A DNA stretch of 64,000 bases. Source: Parasedimentitalea marina. Its GTDB lineage: Bacteria; Pseudomonadota; Alphaproteobacteria; Rhodobacterales; Rhodobacteraceae. A model generated the notes under the pieces. It saw only the letters and a list, made by a program, of their open reading frames with translations, was not told the DNA's origin and did no database searches. The DNA is taken from positions 1,302,001-1,366,000 of the forward strand of contig NZ_CP033219.1 of the NCBI RefSeq assembly GCF_004006175.1, written 5' to 3'. A program made the position numbers and the translations under genes. Below, piece after piece: positions 37,179-47,088 of the stretch; the stretch's first letter is position 1, and each line of letters starts with the position of its first letter.

Positions 37179-38779
37179 AACTCAAGTCCAAAACGCTGCC
37201 TTCATCCGAAGGCTTCAAAGCAAACCGCGCCGCGCATCTCGACGCGTTGGCACAGATCTCTGAAGCTGCGGAGGCGGCCCGTATGGGCGGTGGCGAACGC
37301 TCGCGCGCCCGTCACGAAGGACGGGGTAAGATGCTGCCGCGCCGCCGGGTGGCCAATCTGCTTGATCCTGGCTCGCCGTTTCTGGAGATCGGCGCCACTG
37401 CGGCGCATGACATGTACGGCAATGCCGCCCCCGGTGCGGGTTTGATCGCAGGCATTGGCCGGGTGCAGGGGCAGGATGTCATGGTGGTCTGCAATGATGC
37501 CACGGTAAAGGGCGGCACCTATTTCCCGATGACGGTGAAAAAGCATCTGCGCGCGCAGGAAATCGCCGAGGAAAACCATCTGCCCTGCATCTATCTGGTC
37601 GACAGTGGCGGTGCCAACTTGCCGCAACAGGACGAGGTGTTCCCGGACCGCGATCACTTTGGCCGGATTTTCTACAATCAGGCGAGGATGTCGGGTAAGG
37701 GCATTGCGCAAATTGCCGTTGTCATGGGCAGCTGTACGGCGGGCGGCGCTTATGTGCCCGCAATGTCGGATGTCACGATTATCGTGCGTGAGCAGGGCAC
37801 CATCTTCCTTGCCGGTCCACCACTGCTTAAAGCCGCCACCGGTGAGATTGTCAGCGCCGAGGATCTGGGCGGCGGCGACGTCCACACCCGGCTTTCTGGG
37901 GTGGCCGATTATCTGGCCGAGGACGATGCCCATGCGCTGGCGCTGGCACGGCGGGCGGTTCTGTCGCTGAACCTGCGCAAACCTTTGACGGTTAATTGGC
38001 AAAGTCCTGAAGAGCCCGCCTATGACCCGGACGAAATTCTTGGGGTGGTGCCAGGCGATCTGCGCACGCCCTATGATATCCGTGAGGTGATCGCCCGTTT
38101 GGTCGACGGCTCGCGCTTTGATGAGTTCAAACCGCGCTTTGGTGAAACCCTGGTCACCGGCTTTGCGCATCTAAAGGGCTGCCCGATTGGTATTGTGGCC
38201 AACAATGGCGTGCTGTTTTCCGAAGCCGCGCAAAAAGGCGCGCATTTTGTCGAGCTGTGCTCGCAGCGTAAAATTCCGCTGGTGTTCTTGCAAAACATCA
38301 CTGGATTCATGGTCGGGCGCAAATACGAAAACGAGGGCATAGCGCGTCATGGCGCCAAGATGGTGACTGCGGTGGCCTCGACCAATGTACCCAAGATTAC
38401 AATGCTGGTTGGCGGCTCCTTTGGGGCAGGCAACTACGGCATGGCGGGGCGTGCCTATCAGCCGCGGTTCCTGTGGACCTGGCCGAACTCTCGCATTTCC
38501 GTAATGGGTGGTGAACAGGCCGCAGGCGTGCTGGCCACCGTCAAGCGCGATGGCATCGAGCGCAATGGTGGCAGTTGGAGCGCCGAGGAAGAGGCTGCGT
38601 TCAAACAGCCCACTATTGATATGTTCGAAGAACAGGGTCATCCGCTCTATGCCTCGGCACGCCTGTGGGATGACGGTATCATCGATCCGCGCAAAAGCCG
38701 AGATGTGTTGTCCTTGTCCCTCAGCGCGGCGCTCAATGCGCCAATCGAGGACACACGTTTTGGCGTGTTCCGGATGTGA
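37175..38779 (+). CDS. liuB: Methylcrotonyl-CoA carboxylase beta subunit (carboxyltransferase)
   Basis: This subunit moves CO2 from biotin to 3-methylcrotonyl-CoA. The 534-aa protein has crotonase-fold carboxyltransferase motifs: [21 protein letters not shown] near 50, [21 protein letters not shown] near 150, and [17 protein letters not shown] near 185. The C-terminal half includes [15 protein letters not shown] and [14 protein letters not shown], giving the length and motifs of MccB rather than PccB. ATG 37175 overlaps the previous stop by 4 bases. A hairpin and a GAGTATTT element lie between it and liuD. Confidence 0.95.
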   Translation: MKLKSKTLPSSEGFKANRAAHLDALAQISEAAEAARMGGGERSRARHEGRGKMLPRRRVANLLDPGSPFLEIGATAAHDMYGNAAPGAGLIAGIGRVQGQDVMVVCNDATVKGGTYFPMTVKKHLRAQEIAEENHLPCIYLVDSGGANLPQQDEVFPDRDHFGRIFYNQARMSGKGIAQIAVVMGSCTAGGAYVPAMSDVTIIVREQGTIFLAGPPLLKAATGEIVSAEDLGGGDVHTRLSGVADYLAEDDAHALALARRAVLSLNLRKPLTVNWQSPEEPAYDPDEILGVVPGDLRTPYDIREVIARLVDGSRFDEFKPRFGETLVTGFAHLKGCPIGIVANNGVLFSEAAQKGAHFVELCSQRKIPLVFLQNITGFMVGRKYENEGIARHGAKMVTAVASTNVPKITMLVGGSFGAGNYGMAGRAYQPRFLWTWPNSRISVMGGEQAAGVLATVKRDGIERNGGSWSAEEEAAFKQPTIDMFEEQGHPLYASARLWDDGIIDPRKSRDVLSLSLSAALNAPIEDTRFGVFRM

Positions 38780-38783
38780 GCCT

Positions 38784-38838
38784 GATGTTTCTCCTTTTTT
38801 TAAATACTCTCGGGGGTCCGGGGGCAGACAGCCCCCGG
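38784..38838 (-). repeat. Dispersed hairpin-GAGTATTT element (copy 2)
   Basis: In minus orientation: stem CCGGGGGC-tgtct-GCCCCCGG (38838-38818), then CCCCCGAGAGTATTT and an A-rich tail AAAAAAAGGAGAAAC. It fills most of the 87-base gap between liuB and liuD. The stem could weaken transcription between the two carboxylase subunits. Confidence 0.6.
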
Positions 38839-38866
38839 CGCCACCAACTGCCAAAGGACAAGACGC

Positions 38867-40807
38867 ATGTTTGACAAAATCCTGATTGCCAACCGGGGCG
38901 AAATCGCGTGCCGTGTTATGGAAACTGCCCGCTCTATGGGGGTGAAAACCGTGGCAGTCTATTCCGAGGCTGATCGTGGTGCAAAACACGTGGCCCTGGC
39001 CGACGAGGCCTATCCGATCGGCCATGGCCCGGCTCCCGCAGACAGCTATCTTTTGGGTGGTGAGATCATTTCCGTTGCCTTGCAGTGCGGTGCTCAGGCG
39101 ATTCATCCCGGTTATGGTTTCCTGTCGGAAAATCCAGGTTTTGTTGATGATGTTGACGCCGCGGGCCTTTCTTTTATCGGACCCTCTGCTGACGCGATCC
39201 GCAAAATGGGCCTGAAGGACGCAGCCAAAGTGCTGATGGAAGAGGCCGGAGTGCCGGTTGTGCCGGGATACCACGGCACAAATCAAGACAGTGAACACCT
39301 ATTTGGCGCCGCAGATGGTATTGGCTATCCGGTGCTGATCAAGGCCGTTGCGGGCGGTGGCGGCAAGGGCATGCGTTTGGTCGAACGGGCGGTGGATTTC
39401 ATGGCGGCACTGGAAAGTGCCCGCAGCGAAGCCATTACAGCCTTTGGCAATCCTGATGTCCTGGTTGAAAAATATATCCAGCAGCCGCGTCACATTGAGA
39501 TCCAGGTGTTTGGCGATGGCACCCAGGCCGTGCATTTGTTTGAGCGCGACTGCAGTCTACAACGCCGCCATCAGAAAGTGATCGAAGAAGCACCTGCACC
39601 GGGTATGACATCTGAAATGCGCGCAGCAATGGGACAGGCCGGGGTCAGGGCGGCCGAAGCGATAGGGTACAAGGGCGCAGGCACGGTCGAATTTATTGTT
39701 GATGGGTCAGGCGGCCTGCGCGCTGATGGGTTTTGGTTCATGGAAATGAACACTCGCTTGCAAGTGGAGCACCCCGTCACCGAGGCGATCACAGGTGTGG
39801 ATCTAGTGGAATGGCAGTTGCGTGTCGCCGCAGGAGAAAGCCTGCCAGTGCAGCAAGAGGATCTGAGTATCGAGGGTCATGCATTTGAAGCGCGCCTCTA
39901 TGCTGAAGATGTGCCCAAGGGGTTTCTGCCCGCGACAGGGATGTTGACCCATTTGCAGTTTCCTGACGGTTGTCGTGCAGACAGTGGCGTGCGGGCAGGG
40001 GACACCATTAGCCCCTGGTATGATCCGATGATCTCGAAGGTGATTGCCCATGGGCCGACCCGAGCCGTGGCACTGGCGCGGCTGGGGCGGGCGCTGGAGA
40101 GGACCGAGGTGGCCGGGACGGTGACCAACCTGAGCTTTCTTGGCGGCCTGGCCGGACACGCAGGTTTTGCGCGTGGCGAGGTCGATACTGGGTTGATAGC
40201 ACGCGACTTAGATGTTTTGGCAGCAGCCCCTGTTGTGGAGCCTTTTCACAAGGTGGCAGCAGCGATGTCAGCGCTGGATCTGATCAGCGCCGCGCCGGAT
40301 ATCGGCTTTACGCTCTGGGCCCCGTTGCATCGGTCGGTCTCGCTGAGCTGGCAAGGCGAAGGTTTCGACGTTGATGTTGACGTTGCGGGCGTTGATCGAC
40401 AGATCTGGCAGGTTGATGGTGAAGAGATCGTGGCGACACGTCGTGGCACGAGGTGGGTCATTGGCAACCGTCTGTTGCCAGACGTGGTCCAGTTTGGCGG
40501 GGTCATAACCGTTTTTGACGGCTATGGGCTGACTTTTGAGGTGCCCGATCCGCTGGATCGCGATGCTCAGGCCGGCGGCGACACCAATGTGATCGAGGCG
40601 CCGATGCCGGGGCTGGTGAAAGTGGTCCTGGCAACCGCTGGGCAGCTGGTCAAGGAAGGGGATCGTCTGGCGGTTCTGGAGGCTATGAAGATGGAACATG
40701 CCTTGTTGGCGGCGCGTGATGGTGTTGTGGCTGAAGTTCTGGCCGCTGCCGGGGATCAGGTCGAAGCCGGTGCGGCCCTGGTCCGGCTGCAGGAAGACAC
40801 CGAATAA
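38867..40807 (+). CDS. liuD: Methylcrotonyl-CoA carboxylase alpha subunit (biotin carboxylase plus BCCP)
   Basis: The 646-aa protein carries a biotin carboxylase domain (LIANRGEIACRVMETA at the start, AIHPGYGFLSEN, ATP-grasp loop GGGGKGMR near 165, EMNTRLQVEHPVTE near 295) and a C-terminal biotinyl domain. Biotin is attached at Lys608 in EAMKME, 34 residues or so before the end, and PMPG precedes it as usual. It provides the carboxyl-biotin to LiuB. The lysine must be loaded by BirA, whose gene is at 59750. The middle region (about 450-560) is the MCC-type BT domain. Confidence 0.95.
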   Translation: MFDKILIANRGEIACRVMETARSMGVKTVAVYSEADRGAKHVALADEAYPIGHGPAPADSYLLGGEIISVALQCGAQAIHPGYGFLSENPGFVDDVDAAGLSFIGPSADAIRKMGLKDAAKVLMEEAGVPVVPGYHGTNQDSEHLFGAADGIGYPVLIKAVAGGGGKGMRLVERAVDFMAALESARSEAITAFGNPDVLVEKYIQQPRHIEIQVFGDGTQAVHLFERDCSLQRRHQKVIEEAPAPGMTSEMRAAMGQAGVRAAEAIGYKGAGTVEFIVDGSGGLRADGFWFMEMNTRLQVEHPVTEAITGVDLVEWQLRVAAGESLPVQQEDLSIEGHAFEARLYAEDVPKGFLPATGMLTHLQFPDGCRADSGVRAGDTISPWYDPMISKVIAHGPTRAVALARLGRALERTEVAGTVTNLSFLGGLAGHAGFARGEVDTGLIARDLDVLAAAPVVEPFHKVAAAMSALDLISAAPDIGFTLWAPLHRSVSLSWQGEGFDVDVDVAGVDRQIWQVDGEEIVATRRGTRWVIGNRLLPDVVQFGGVITVFDGYGLTFEVPDPLDRDAQAGGDTNVIEAPMPGLVKVVLATAGQLVKEGDRLAVLEAMKMEHALLAARDGVVAEVLAAAGDQVEAGAALVRLQEDTE

Positions 40808-40820
40808 CCTTGCCAAAACA

Positions 40821-40874
40821 GCCAGCGGCCCGCAGGCTGGCAGTTAGGATTTGAGTATTTTTAAAAAGATGAAG
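40821..40874 (+). repeat. Dispersed hairpin-GAGTATTT element (copy 3)
   Basis: Stem GCCAGC-N9-GCTGGC (40821-40841) is followed by GAGTATTTTTAAAAAGATGAAG (40853-40874), ending 14 bases before the liuE start. The tail directly precedes the GGGAG ribosome site. Confidence 0.6.
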
Positions 40875-40888
40875 CTGGGAGATGGGCC

Positions 40889-41743
40889 ATGGGCGATAGG
40901 GTAGAGATTTTTGAAGTGGGGCCGCGCGATGGTCTGCAGAACGAAAAACGTGAAATCCCTGTCGCCGAGAAATTGGCCCTGATCGATTGTCTGAGCCAGG
41001 CCGGGTTCAGTCGTATTGAAGTGGCCAGTTTTGTCTCAGCTAAGAAAGTGCCGCAAATGGCCGGCAGCGGTGCAGTTCTGGCGGCGATCAAGCGGGCCGA
41101 GGGGGTGCGTTATGCGGCACTGACGCCCAATATGCGGGGTTACGATGCAGCAGTGACGGCGCAAGCAGATGAAATCGCGATCTTCGCTTCGGCATCTGAA
41201 GGGTTTTCCAAGGCTAATATCAACGCCACAATTGCCGAATCGATAGAGCGGTTTGAACCTATTCTGGAGGCGGCACGTCACGTTGATCTGCCGGTTCGTG
41301 GCTACATATCCTGTGTGACAGACTGTCCTTATGACGGGGCGACGCCACCAGACAGTGTGGCGGAAATGGCGGATCGGTTGTTTGCACTGGGCTGCTATGA
41401 AATCTCGTTGGGGGATACACTTGGGCAGGCCACACCAGATTCAGTGGCGCGGATGTTGCTGGCGGTGCGTGAGGCTGTACCTGCAACTCGTTTGGCGGGG
41501 CATTTTCACGATACATCAGGCCGGGCGATGGATAATATTGATGTGGCCCTGTCGATGGGAGTGCGGGTGTTTGATGCGGCTGTTGGCGGCCTTGGCGGCT
41601 GTCCGTTTGCACCGGGTTCAGCAGGCAATGTCGCAACCGAGTTGGTGCACGAGCACCTGACGCGGTTGGGATATGACACGGGGCTGAATTCGGACATTTT
41701 GTTGCAGGCGGCGGATATGGCGCGGGCCATGCGCGGTGGCTGA
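40889..41743 (+). CDS. liuE: Hydroxymethylglutaryl-CoA lyase
   Basis: The 284-aa TIM-barrel enzyme splits HMG-CoA to acetoacetate and acetyl-CoA, the last step of leucine breakdown. It has EVGPRDGLQNEK near the start (catalytic Arg/Asp), SFVSAKKVPQMA, YVSCV-like GYISCVTDCPYDG near 140, and HFHDTSGRAMDNI near 207 with metal-binding His. The conserved GGCPFAPGSAGNVATE contains the reactive cysteine near 238. ATG 40889 (MGDRVEIFEVGPRDG) has GGGAG upstream. The gene follows liuD after the repeat element. Confidence 0.94.
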   Translation: MGDRVEIFEVGPRDGLQNEKREIPVAEKLALIDCLSQAGFSRIEVASFVSAKKVPQMAGSGAVLAAIKRAEGVRYAALTPNMRGYDAAVTAQADEIAIFASASEGFSKANINATIAESIERFEPILEAARHVDLPVRGYISCVTDCPYDGATPPDSVAEMADRLFALGCYEISLGDTLGQATPDSVARMLLAVREAVPATRLAGHFHDTSGRAMDNIDVALSMGVRVFDAAVGGLGGCPFAPGSAGNVATELVHEHLTRLGYDTGLNSDILLQAADMARAMRGG

Positions 41744-41795
41744 ATCTGACACAACGCAATCTTGCGGCGATCATTTCTGCAAAACGGGACTCTAA

Positions 41796-42578
41796 ATGTT
41801 CAACACCATTACCTTAGTCACAGATGCGCGCGGGGTGGCAACGCTTACCCTGGATAGGGCAGAAAAACACAACGCCATGTCTGGCGAGATGATCGGTGAG
41901 TTGACCTCAGCCGCCACGCAGATCTCAGCAGATGATACGATCCGGGTGGTGGTCCTGACCGGCACTGGCAAAAGCTTTTGTGCTGGCGGGGATTTGGAGT
42001 GGATGCGCGCCCAGATGGCAGCGGATTCGGCGACCAGATTTGTTGAGGCGCGCAAGCTGGCAGAGATGTTGCAGGCGCTGAACACCCTGACCAAGCCGAT
42101 GATCGGTGCGCTGCAGGGCAATGCGTTTGGCGGTGGCGTTGGGATGGCCTCGGTCTGTGATATTGCCATTGGTGTTGATCATCTGAAAATGGGACTGACG
42201 GAAACTAAGCTGGGAATTATTCCGGCAACAATCGGCCCATATGTGACGGCCCGAATGGGTGAAGCAAAAGCGCGCCGGGTCTTCATGTCGTCGCGCCTAT
42301 TTGGGGCTGAGGAAGCCGTTGAGCTTGGCCTTTTGGCGCAGGCGGTTCCGGCAGATCAATTGGCCGAATCTGTTGAAGCCGAAGTGCTACCCTATTTGAA
42401 TTGTGCCCCCGGTGCAGTTGCTGCGGCTAAACAGCTTGCACGGGATTTGGGACCAAACATTGACGACTCGGTGATTGATCACACGATAAATGCCCTGGTT
42501 GATCGTTGGCAGACAGAAGAAGCGGCAGAGGGAATAGGGGCATTTTTTGACCGCCGTAAGCCGCGCTGGCAGGCTTGA
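41796..42578 (+). CDS. liuC: Enoyl-CoA hydratase, probably methylglutaconyl-CoA hydratase
   Basis: The 260-aa crotonase-family protein has LTLDRAEKHNAMS near 20, the oxyanion-hole segment VLTGTGKSFCAGGDLEWM near 50-70 and LQGNAFGGGVGMASVCDIAIG near 107-127. The second active-site region TETKLGIIPATIGPY includes the expected Glu near 133. Given the complete liu set, hydration of 3-methylglutaconyl-CoA to HMG-CoA is the most likely reaction. It lies 52 bases after liuE and is the last gene of the cluster. Confidence 0.9.
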   Translation: MFNTITLVTDARGVATLTLDRAEKHNAMSGEMIGELTSAATQISADDTIRVVVLTGTGKSFCAGGDLEWMRAQMAADSATRFVEARKLAEMLQALNTLTKPMIGALQGNAFGGGVGMASVCDIAIGVDHLKMGLTETKLGIIPATIGPYVTARMGEAKARRVFMSSRLFGAEEAVELGLLAQAVPADQLAESVEAEVLPYLNCAPGAVAAAKQLARDLGPNIDDSVIDHTINALVDRWQTEEAAEGIGAFFDRRKPRWQA

Positions 42579-42734
42579 GAACCTGACCGGAAAATGCCTC
42601 TTTGACACAGAACCATACAACAAAGGGTTTTGCGGAGACCTCGCAAATTTCTTATAGAAACAATAAGGATTAATCGCCACACTGTGGTAAACGGGCTGCA
42701 ATTCACAGCCTCTTCATCATTAACAATGCCTTGG

Positions 42735-42763
42735 TTGACGCTGGCAAATCGCGAGAGTAGACA
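42735..42763 (+). promoter_or_regulatory. Candidate promoter of the nuo operon
   Basis: TTGACG (42735-42740) and TAGACA (42758-42763) are spaced by 17 bases in the 248-base gap between liuC and nuoA, about 64 bases before the nuoA start. No terminator for the liu cluster is visible in the gap, so read-through is possible. Confidence 0.4.
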
Positions 42764-42826
42764 CGGCCCAAGTCAACACGCCAATTGACCGCGCGCGGCG
42801 AAATGCGCGCTGGAAAGGAGCCACTC

Positions 42827-43192
42827 GTGGAAGAGATGTTGCGGGAGTACCTCCCGATCCTAGTGTTTCTGGCCGTAGCAACCGGTCTTGGAATTGTCCT
42901 TATTTTAGCCGCCGTCGTGCTGGCTGTACGCAATCCCGACCCAGAAAAAGTAAGTGCCTACGAATGCGGTTTCAATGCCTTCGATGACGCACGCATGAAA
43001 TTTGATGTCCGGTTTTATCTGGTATCGATTCTTTTCATCATTTTCGATCTGGAAATCGCATTTCTGTTTCCCTGGGCCGTTGGCTTCAAGGATATCAGCA
43101 TGACCGGTTTCTGGTCGATGATGATCTTTCTTGGGGTTCTGACCATCGGCTTTGCCTATGAATGGAAAAAAGGGGCCCTGGAATGGGAATGA
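42827..43192 (+). CDS. nuoA: NADH-quinone oxidoreductase subunit A
   Basis: This 121-aa membrane subunit of complex I has three helices (about 8-30, 60-80, 90-110). Its conserved loop [21 protein letters not shown] contains the Cys that lies near the quinone cavity. Several starts are possible; GTG 42827 is favoured by AAAGGAG seven bases upstream, and ATG 42836 is the alternative. The stop overlaps the start of nuoB. It opens the 14-subunit operon. Confidence 0.94.
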   Translation: MEEMLREYLPILVFLAVATGLGIVLILAAVVLAVRNPDPEKVSAYECGFNAFDDARMKFDVRFYLVSILFIIFDLEIAFLFPWAVGFKDISMTGFWSMMIFLGVLTIGFAYEWKKGALEWE

Positions 43193-43716
43193 TGACCGGA
43201 GCCAATACGGCTGGGGCCGACAAAGAGGTTGCCACTCAGGCCCTGAACGCCGAGCTGCAGGACAAGGGGTTTCTGCTGACCTCGGCCGAAGATCTGGTCA
43301 ACTGGGCCCGCACTGGATCGCTGCACTGGATGACCTTTGGTCTGGCCTGCTGCGCAGTTGAGATGATGCATACCTCGATGCCGCGTTACGACGCCGAGCG
43401 TTTCGGGATTGCGCCACGGGCCTCTCCACGTCAGTCCGACGTGATGATCGTGGCCGGTACACTGACCAATAAAATGGCCCCGGCGCTGCGTAAGGTCTAC
43501 GACCAGATGCCGGAACCGCGTTATGTGATCTCGATGGGGTCCTGTGCGAATGGTGGTGGTTATTATCACTACAGCTATTCCGTTGTGCGCGGCTGTGACC
43601 GGATTGTGCCGGTCGATATTTACGTTCCGGGCTGTCCGCCCACCGCCGAAGCGTTGCTATACGGTCTGATGCAGCTGCAACGCAAGATTCGCCGCACTGG
43701 CACCCTGGTGCGCTGA
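43183..43716 (+). CDS. nuoB: NADH-quinone oxidoreductase subunit B
   Basis: NuoB holds cluster N2, the last [4Fe-4S] centre before quinone. The 177-aa protein has the tandem Cys56-Cys57 (ACCAVE), Cys121 ([10 protein letters not shown]) and Cys151 (VPGCPPT). ATG 43183 overlaps nuoA by 10 bases; ATG 43189 (ATGA overlap with the nuoA stop) and 43192 are good alternatives and would remove two or three residues. The gene order A-B-C-D follows the usual alphaproteobacterial layout. Confidence 0.96.
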   Translation: MGMMTGANTAGADKEVATQALNAELQDKGFLLTSAEDLVNWARTGSLHWMTFGLACCAVEMMHTSMPRYDAERFGIAPRASPRQSDVMIVAGTLTNKMAPALRKVYDQMPEPRYVISMGSCANGGGYYHYSYSVVRGCDRIVPVDIYVPGCPPTAEALLYGLMQLQRKIRRTGTLVR

Positions 43717-43741
43717 TCAGCGCTGAGTTGGAGAATATGAG

Positions 43742-44350
43742 ATGACTGATGCGCTGAGAGAGCTTGGCTCATACCTGGAGCAAAAACGCCCGGATTGCAT
43801 ACTGGGGTGGGATATCTCCCATGATGAGCTGAACGTTGATGTGGCTCCGGCCAACATTACCGGCTTTGTCGAGTTCCTGAAGACCGACCGCACTTGCAAG
43901 TTTTCATCGCTGGTGGATATCGCTGGTGTTGACTACCCTGAGCGGGCCAAGCGGTTCGACGTAGTTTACCACTTCCTGTCGATGTATCAGAATCACCGCA
44001 TCCGCTTGCGGGTTTCGGTGCGCGAAGATGAGATGGTGCCGTCGATTGTCGACATTCACCCCTCGGCCAACTGGTTCGAGCGGGAAGTCTATGACATGTT
44101 CGGCGTGCTGTTCACTGGCCACCCCGATCTGCGCCGCATCCTGACCGATTACGGCTTTCGTGGTCACCCGCTACGCAAGGATTTCCCAACCACCGGCTAT
44201 ACCGAGGTTCGCTATGACGAGGCGCAAAAGCGCGTCGTCTATGAACCCGTAACCCTGGTGCAGGAATATCGTCAGTTTGATTTCATGAGCCCATGGGAAG
44301 GTGCCGAATACATCCTGCCCGGCGATGAGAAGAAAGAGGAGGCGAAATGA
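43742..44350 (+). CDS. nuoC: NADH-quinone oxidoreductase subunit C
   Basis: The 202-aa hydrophilic subunit of the peripheral arm is separate from NuoD, unlike the fused NuoCD of E. coli. It has the 30-kDa-subunit signature [15 protein letters not shown] near 77-92, [24 protein letters not shown] near 100-120, and [26 protein letters not shown] 43742 has TTGGAGAA upstream. The stop overlaps nuoD by 4 bases. Confidence 0.96.
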   Translation: MTDALRELGSYLEQKRPDCILGWDISHDELNVDVAPANITGFVEFLKTDRTCKFSSLVDIAGVDYPERAKRFDVVYHFLSMYQNHRIRLRVSVREDEMVPSIVDIHPSANWFEREVYDMFGVLFTGHPDLRRILTDYGFRGHPLRKDFPTTGYTEVRYDEAQKRVVYEPVTLVQEYRQFDFMSPWEGAEYILPGDEKKEEAK

Positions 44351-45564
44351 TGGACGGCTCCAAAGGTTTCGAAGACGCCCAAACCGGCGAACAGAAAATC
44401 CGTAACTTCAACATCAACTTCGGCCCGCAGCACCCGGCCGCGCACGGCGTGTTGCGTCTGGTGCTGGAGTTAGACGGCGAGATTGTTGAACGCTGCGATC
44501 CACACATCGGCCTGCTGCACCGTGGCACCGAAAAACTGATGGAAAGCCGCACCTACCTGCAGAACCTGCCGTATTTCGACCGCCTCGACTATGTGGCGCC
44601 GATGAACCAGGAACATGCATGGTGTCTGGCGATTGAAAAGCTGACCGGCACCGAGGTTCCGCGTCGTGGACAGCTGATCCGGGTGCTCTACTCGGAAATC
44701 GGTCGCATTCTGAACCACCTGCTGAACGTCACCACGCAAGCCATGGACGTGGGCGCGCTGACGCCGCCGCTCTGGGGTTTTGAAGAGCGTGAAAAGCTGA
44801 TGATCTTTTACGAGCGCGCAAGTGGCGCCCGTTTGCACGCGGCCTATTTCCGCCCCGGTGGTGTTCACCAGGATCTGCCCGATGCGCTGATCGACGATAT
44901 CGAGGCCTGGAGCCATGAATTCCCGGCGCGTTTGCAGGATATCGATGATCTGCTGACTGAAAACCGCATTTTCAAACAGCGTAACTGTGATATCGGCGTG
45001 GTCAGCGAGCAGGACATTCTCGACTATGGATTCTCGGGCGTGATGGTTCGGGGCTCGGGCATGGCCTGGGATCTGCGCCGTTCGCAGCCCTATGAATGCT
45101 ATAACGAATTCGAATTCGAAATCCCTGTCGGCAAGAACGGCGACTGCTATGATCGCTACCTGTGCCGCATGGAAGAAATGCGCCAGTCGATTTCGATCAT
45201 CCGTCAATGTGTGGCCAAACTACGCGATTGTCCCGGTGACGTTCTGGCCCGTGGTAAGCTGACACCGCCGAAACGTGGTGACATCAAGACCTCGATGGAA
45301 GCGTTGATCCACCACTTCAAACTCTACACCGAAGGCTTCCACGTGCCTGCCGGTGAAGTCTACGCCGCAGTTGAGGCCCCCAAGGGTGAATTCGGCGTCT
45401 ATCTGGTGGCGGACGGGTCGAACAAACCTTACCGCAGCAAAATCCGCGCGCCCGGGTTCCTGCACCTGCAGGCGATGGACTATATTTCCACCGGCCACCA
45501 ACTGGCCGACGTCGCCGCCATTATTGGTACCATGGATGTTGTGTTCGGGGAGATTGACCGTTGA
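44347..45564 (+). CDS. nuoD: NADH-quinone oxidoreductase subunit D
   Basis: The 405-aa 49-kDa-type subunit forms the quinone-binding pocket with NuoB. It has [14 protein letters not shown] near 26, [12 protein letters not shown] near 57, and the C-terminal section of the family ending GEIDR. The quinone-site histidine is in QHPAAHG. The ATG overlaps the nuoC stop by 4 bases (ATGA). It is followed by an 88-base gap with the dispersed GAGTATTT element before nuoE. Confidence 0.96.
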   Translation: MMDGSKGFEDAQTGEQKIRNFNINFGPQHPAAHGVLRLVLELDGEIVERCDPHIGLLHRGTEKLMESRTYLQNLPYFDRLDYVAPMNQEHAWCLAIEKLTGTEVPRRGQLIRVLYSEIGRILNHLLNVTTQAMDVGALTPPLWGFEEREKLMIFYERASGARLHAAYFRPGGVHQDLPDALIDDIEAWSHEFPARLQDIDDLLTENRIFKQRNCDIGVVSEQDILDYGFSGVMVRGSGMAWDLRRSQPYECYNEFEFEIPVGKNGDCYDRYLCRMEEMRQSISIIRQCVAKLRDCPGDVLARGKLTPPKRGDIKTSMEALIHHFKLYTEGFHVPAGEVYAAVEAPKGEFGVYLVADGSNKPYRSKIRAPGFLHLQAMDYISTGHQLADVAAIIGTMDVVFGEIDR

Positions 45565-45583
45565 TCCACGCAATGCCCTCCCT

Positions 45584-45620
45584 GCTTCATCTTTCTAAAA
45601 ATACTCCCGCCGGAGGCATC
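45584..45620 (-). repeat. Dispersed hairpin-GAGTATTT element (copy 4)
   Basis: In minus orientation it reads GCCTCCGGCGGGAGTATTT followed by TTAGAAAGATGAAGC. The short stem is GCC-tcc-GGC. It lies between nuoD and nuoE. Confidence 0.6.
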
Positions 45621-45652
45621 TTCGCGGGCAACACACACAGAAAGACGATTTG

Positions 45653-46813
45653 ATGCTGCGCCGTCTTCACGCTGAACAACCTGATAGCTTTGCCTTCACC
45701 CCAGCCAACCTGGCCTGGGCCGAAGGGCAGATCACCAAATATCCCGATGGCCGTCAGGCCTCGGCCGTCATTCCGCTGTTGTGGCGTGCTCAGGAACAAG
45801 AGGGCTGGTTGTCGAAACCCGCTATCGAGCTGATCGCCGACATGCTGGACATGGCCTATATCCGTGTCCTCGAAGTGGCCTCGTTCTATTTTATGTTCCA
45901 ACTGCAGCCGGTCGGCTCGGTGGCGCATATTCAGATATGTGGCACCACGTCCTGCATGATCTGCGGCGCCGAAGATCTGGTTGCGATCTGCCAAGAGAAA
46001 ATCGCCAACAAGCCACACGAAGTGTCGGCGGATGGCAAGTTCTCCTGGGAAGAGGTGGAATGCTTGGGCTCATGCACCAATGCTCCGATGGCGCAGATCG
46101 GCAAAGACTACTACGAAGATCTGACCGCAGCGAGCTTTACCAAGCTGCTGGATGAGCTGAACGCTGGCAATGTTCCGACGCCAGGGCCGCAGAATGGACG
46201 CTATAGTTCTGAGCCGCTGTCTGGCCTGACTTCGTTGAAAGACCATGAAAGTGGTAAGACCAAATATAATGCAAGCGCGCAACTGGCGTCTGATCTTGGC
46301 GATACCGTCAAGCGCATTCAAGGCGACGAAGTGCCATTGTTGACACCGTGGGTAGGCAAAGACGGTGTCGTTGCTGGTCGCGCGGCCGAGGCGCCAACGC
46401 CGCCAGTGCCTGCAACTCCCAAACCTGCGGCCAAACAGGCCGAAGAGGCCAAGAAGGCCGCCAAGCCAGCTAAGAAAGCTGCGCCAGCCAAGAAACCCGC
46501 AGCCGCCAAGGCTGAGGTCGCGGAAGCTGAACCTGACGTGCTAAAAGCTGCGCGCGATGGCAAGGCCGACGATCTGAAGCTGTTGAAAGGTGTTGGCCCG
46601 AAGTTGGAGCAGACTTTGAACGAGCTTGGCTTCTTCCATTTTGATCAGGTTGCCGCCTGGACCGAGGCCCAGGTGGCCTGGGTTGATGCCCGCCTGACCT
46701 TCAAGGGTCGCATCGAACGCGACGGCTGGATCGAGCAGGCCAAAAAGCTGGCCGCTGGTGAAGAAACCGAATTTGCTAAACGTGCCAAAGACGAAGGCAC
46801 CTACGACAAGTAA
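45653..46813 (+). CDS. nuoE: NADH-quinone oxidoreductase subunit E with C-terminal helix-hairpin-helix extension
   Basis: NuoE carries cluster N1a: Cys96, Cys101, Cys137 and Cys141, in a normal 24-kDa domain spanning residues 1-170. The protein is 386 aa, more than twice the E. coli length. An Ala/Lys/Pro-rich linker (about 243-293) leads to a domain at 305-365 with [21 protein letters not shown], the pattern of a helix-hairpin-helix or Rad51-N-like fold also found in ribosomal and DNA-binding proteins. Extensions of this kind occur in other Rhodobacterales; the role is unknown. ATG 45653 is used; TTG 45650 is adjacent. Confidence 0.94.
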   Translation: MLRRLHAEQPDSFAFTPANLAWAEGQITKYPDGRQASAVIPLLWRAQEQEGWLSKPAIELIADMLDMAYIRVLEVASFYFMFQLQPVGSVAHIQICGTTSCMICGAEDLVAICQEKIANKPHEVSADGKFSWEEVECLGSCTNAPMAQIGKDYYEDLTAASFTKLLDELNAGNVPTPGPQNGRYSSEPLSGLTSLKDHESGKTKYNASAQLASDLGDTVKRIQGDEVPLLTPWVGKDGVVAGRAAEAPTPPVPATPKPAAKQAEEAKKAAKPAKKAAPAKKPAAAKAEVAEAEPDVLKAARDGKADDLKLLKGVGPKLEQTLNELGFFHFDQVAAWTEAQVAWVDARLTFKGRIERDGWIEQAKKLAAGEETEFAKRAKDEGTYDK

Positions 46814-46857
46814 TCACTCTTCGCCCATCCGGGCGGGGATCAGACACATAGGACCAC

Positions 46858-47082
46858 ATGAGCACCGAACAGGACTTAGCCATTGCCCGCAAGGGGCGCC
46901 ACATCTCTCTGGTGATTGCCGGAACGATGGTGGTGTGGGTTGGTCTTTCTCTGGCTGGACCCTGGCTGGGGTTGCCGGGGCGCTTTGCTTTGCTGTTCGA
47001 CTTTGCCGCGCTGGCAGGTCTTACATATGCTGTGGTCAATATTATTCAACTCTGGCGCATGCGCCAGGATAGTCAAAGGTAG
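46858..47082 (+). CDS. DUF5337 small membrane protein in nuo operon
   Basis: The 74-aa protein has two hydrophobic helices (about 18-38 and 43-65) between polar ends, MSTEQDLAIARKGRH and WRMRQDSQR. It matches the DUF5337 proteins found between nuoE and nuoF in Rhodobacteraceae and is comparable to one of the unidentified reading frames of the Paracoccus complex I cluster. The function is unknown; an assembly or accessory role is possible. ATG 46858 is followed by nuoF after 6 bases. Confidence 0.8.
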   Translation: MSTEQDLAIARKGRHISLVIAGTMVVWVGLSLAGPWLGLPGRFALLFDFAALAGLTYAVVNIIQLWRMRQDSQR

Positions 47083-47088
47083 GCAGAC

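Noticed and set aside
37202..39298. Two long frames (322 and 375 codons) antisense to liuB and liuD
   Set aside because: Both are shadows of carboxylase genes with full motif sets; no start signals.
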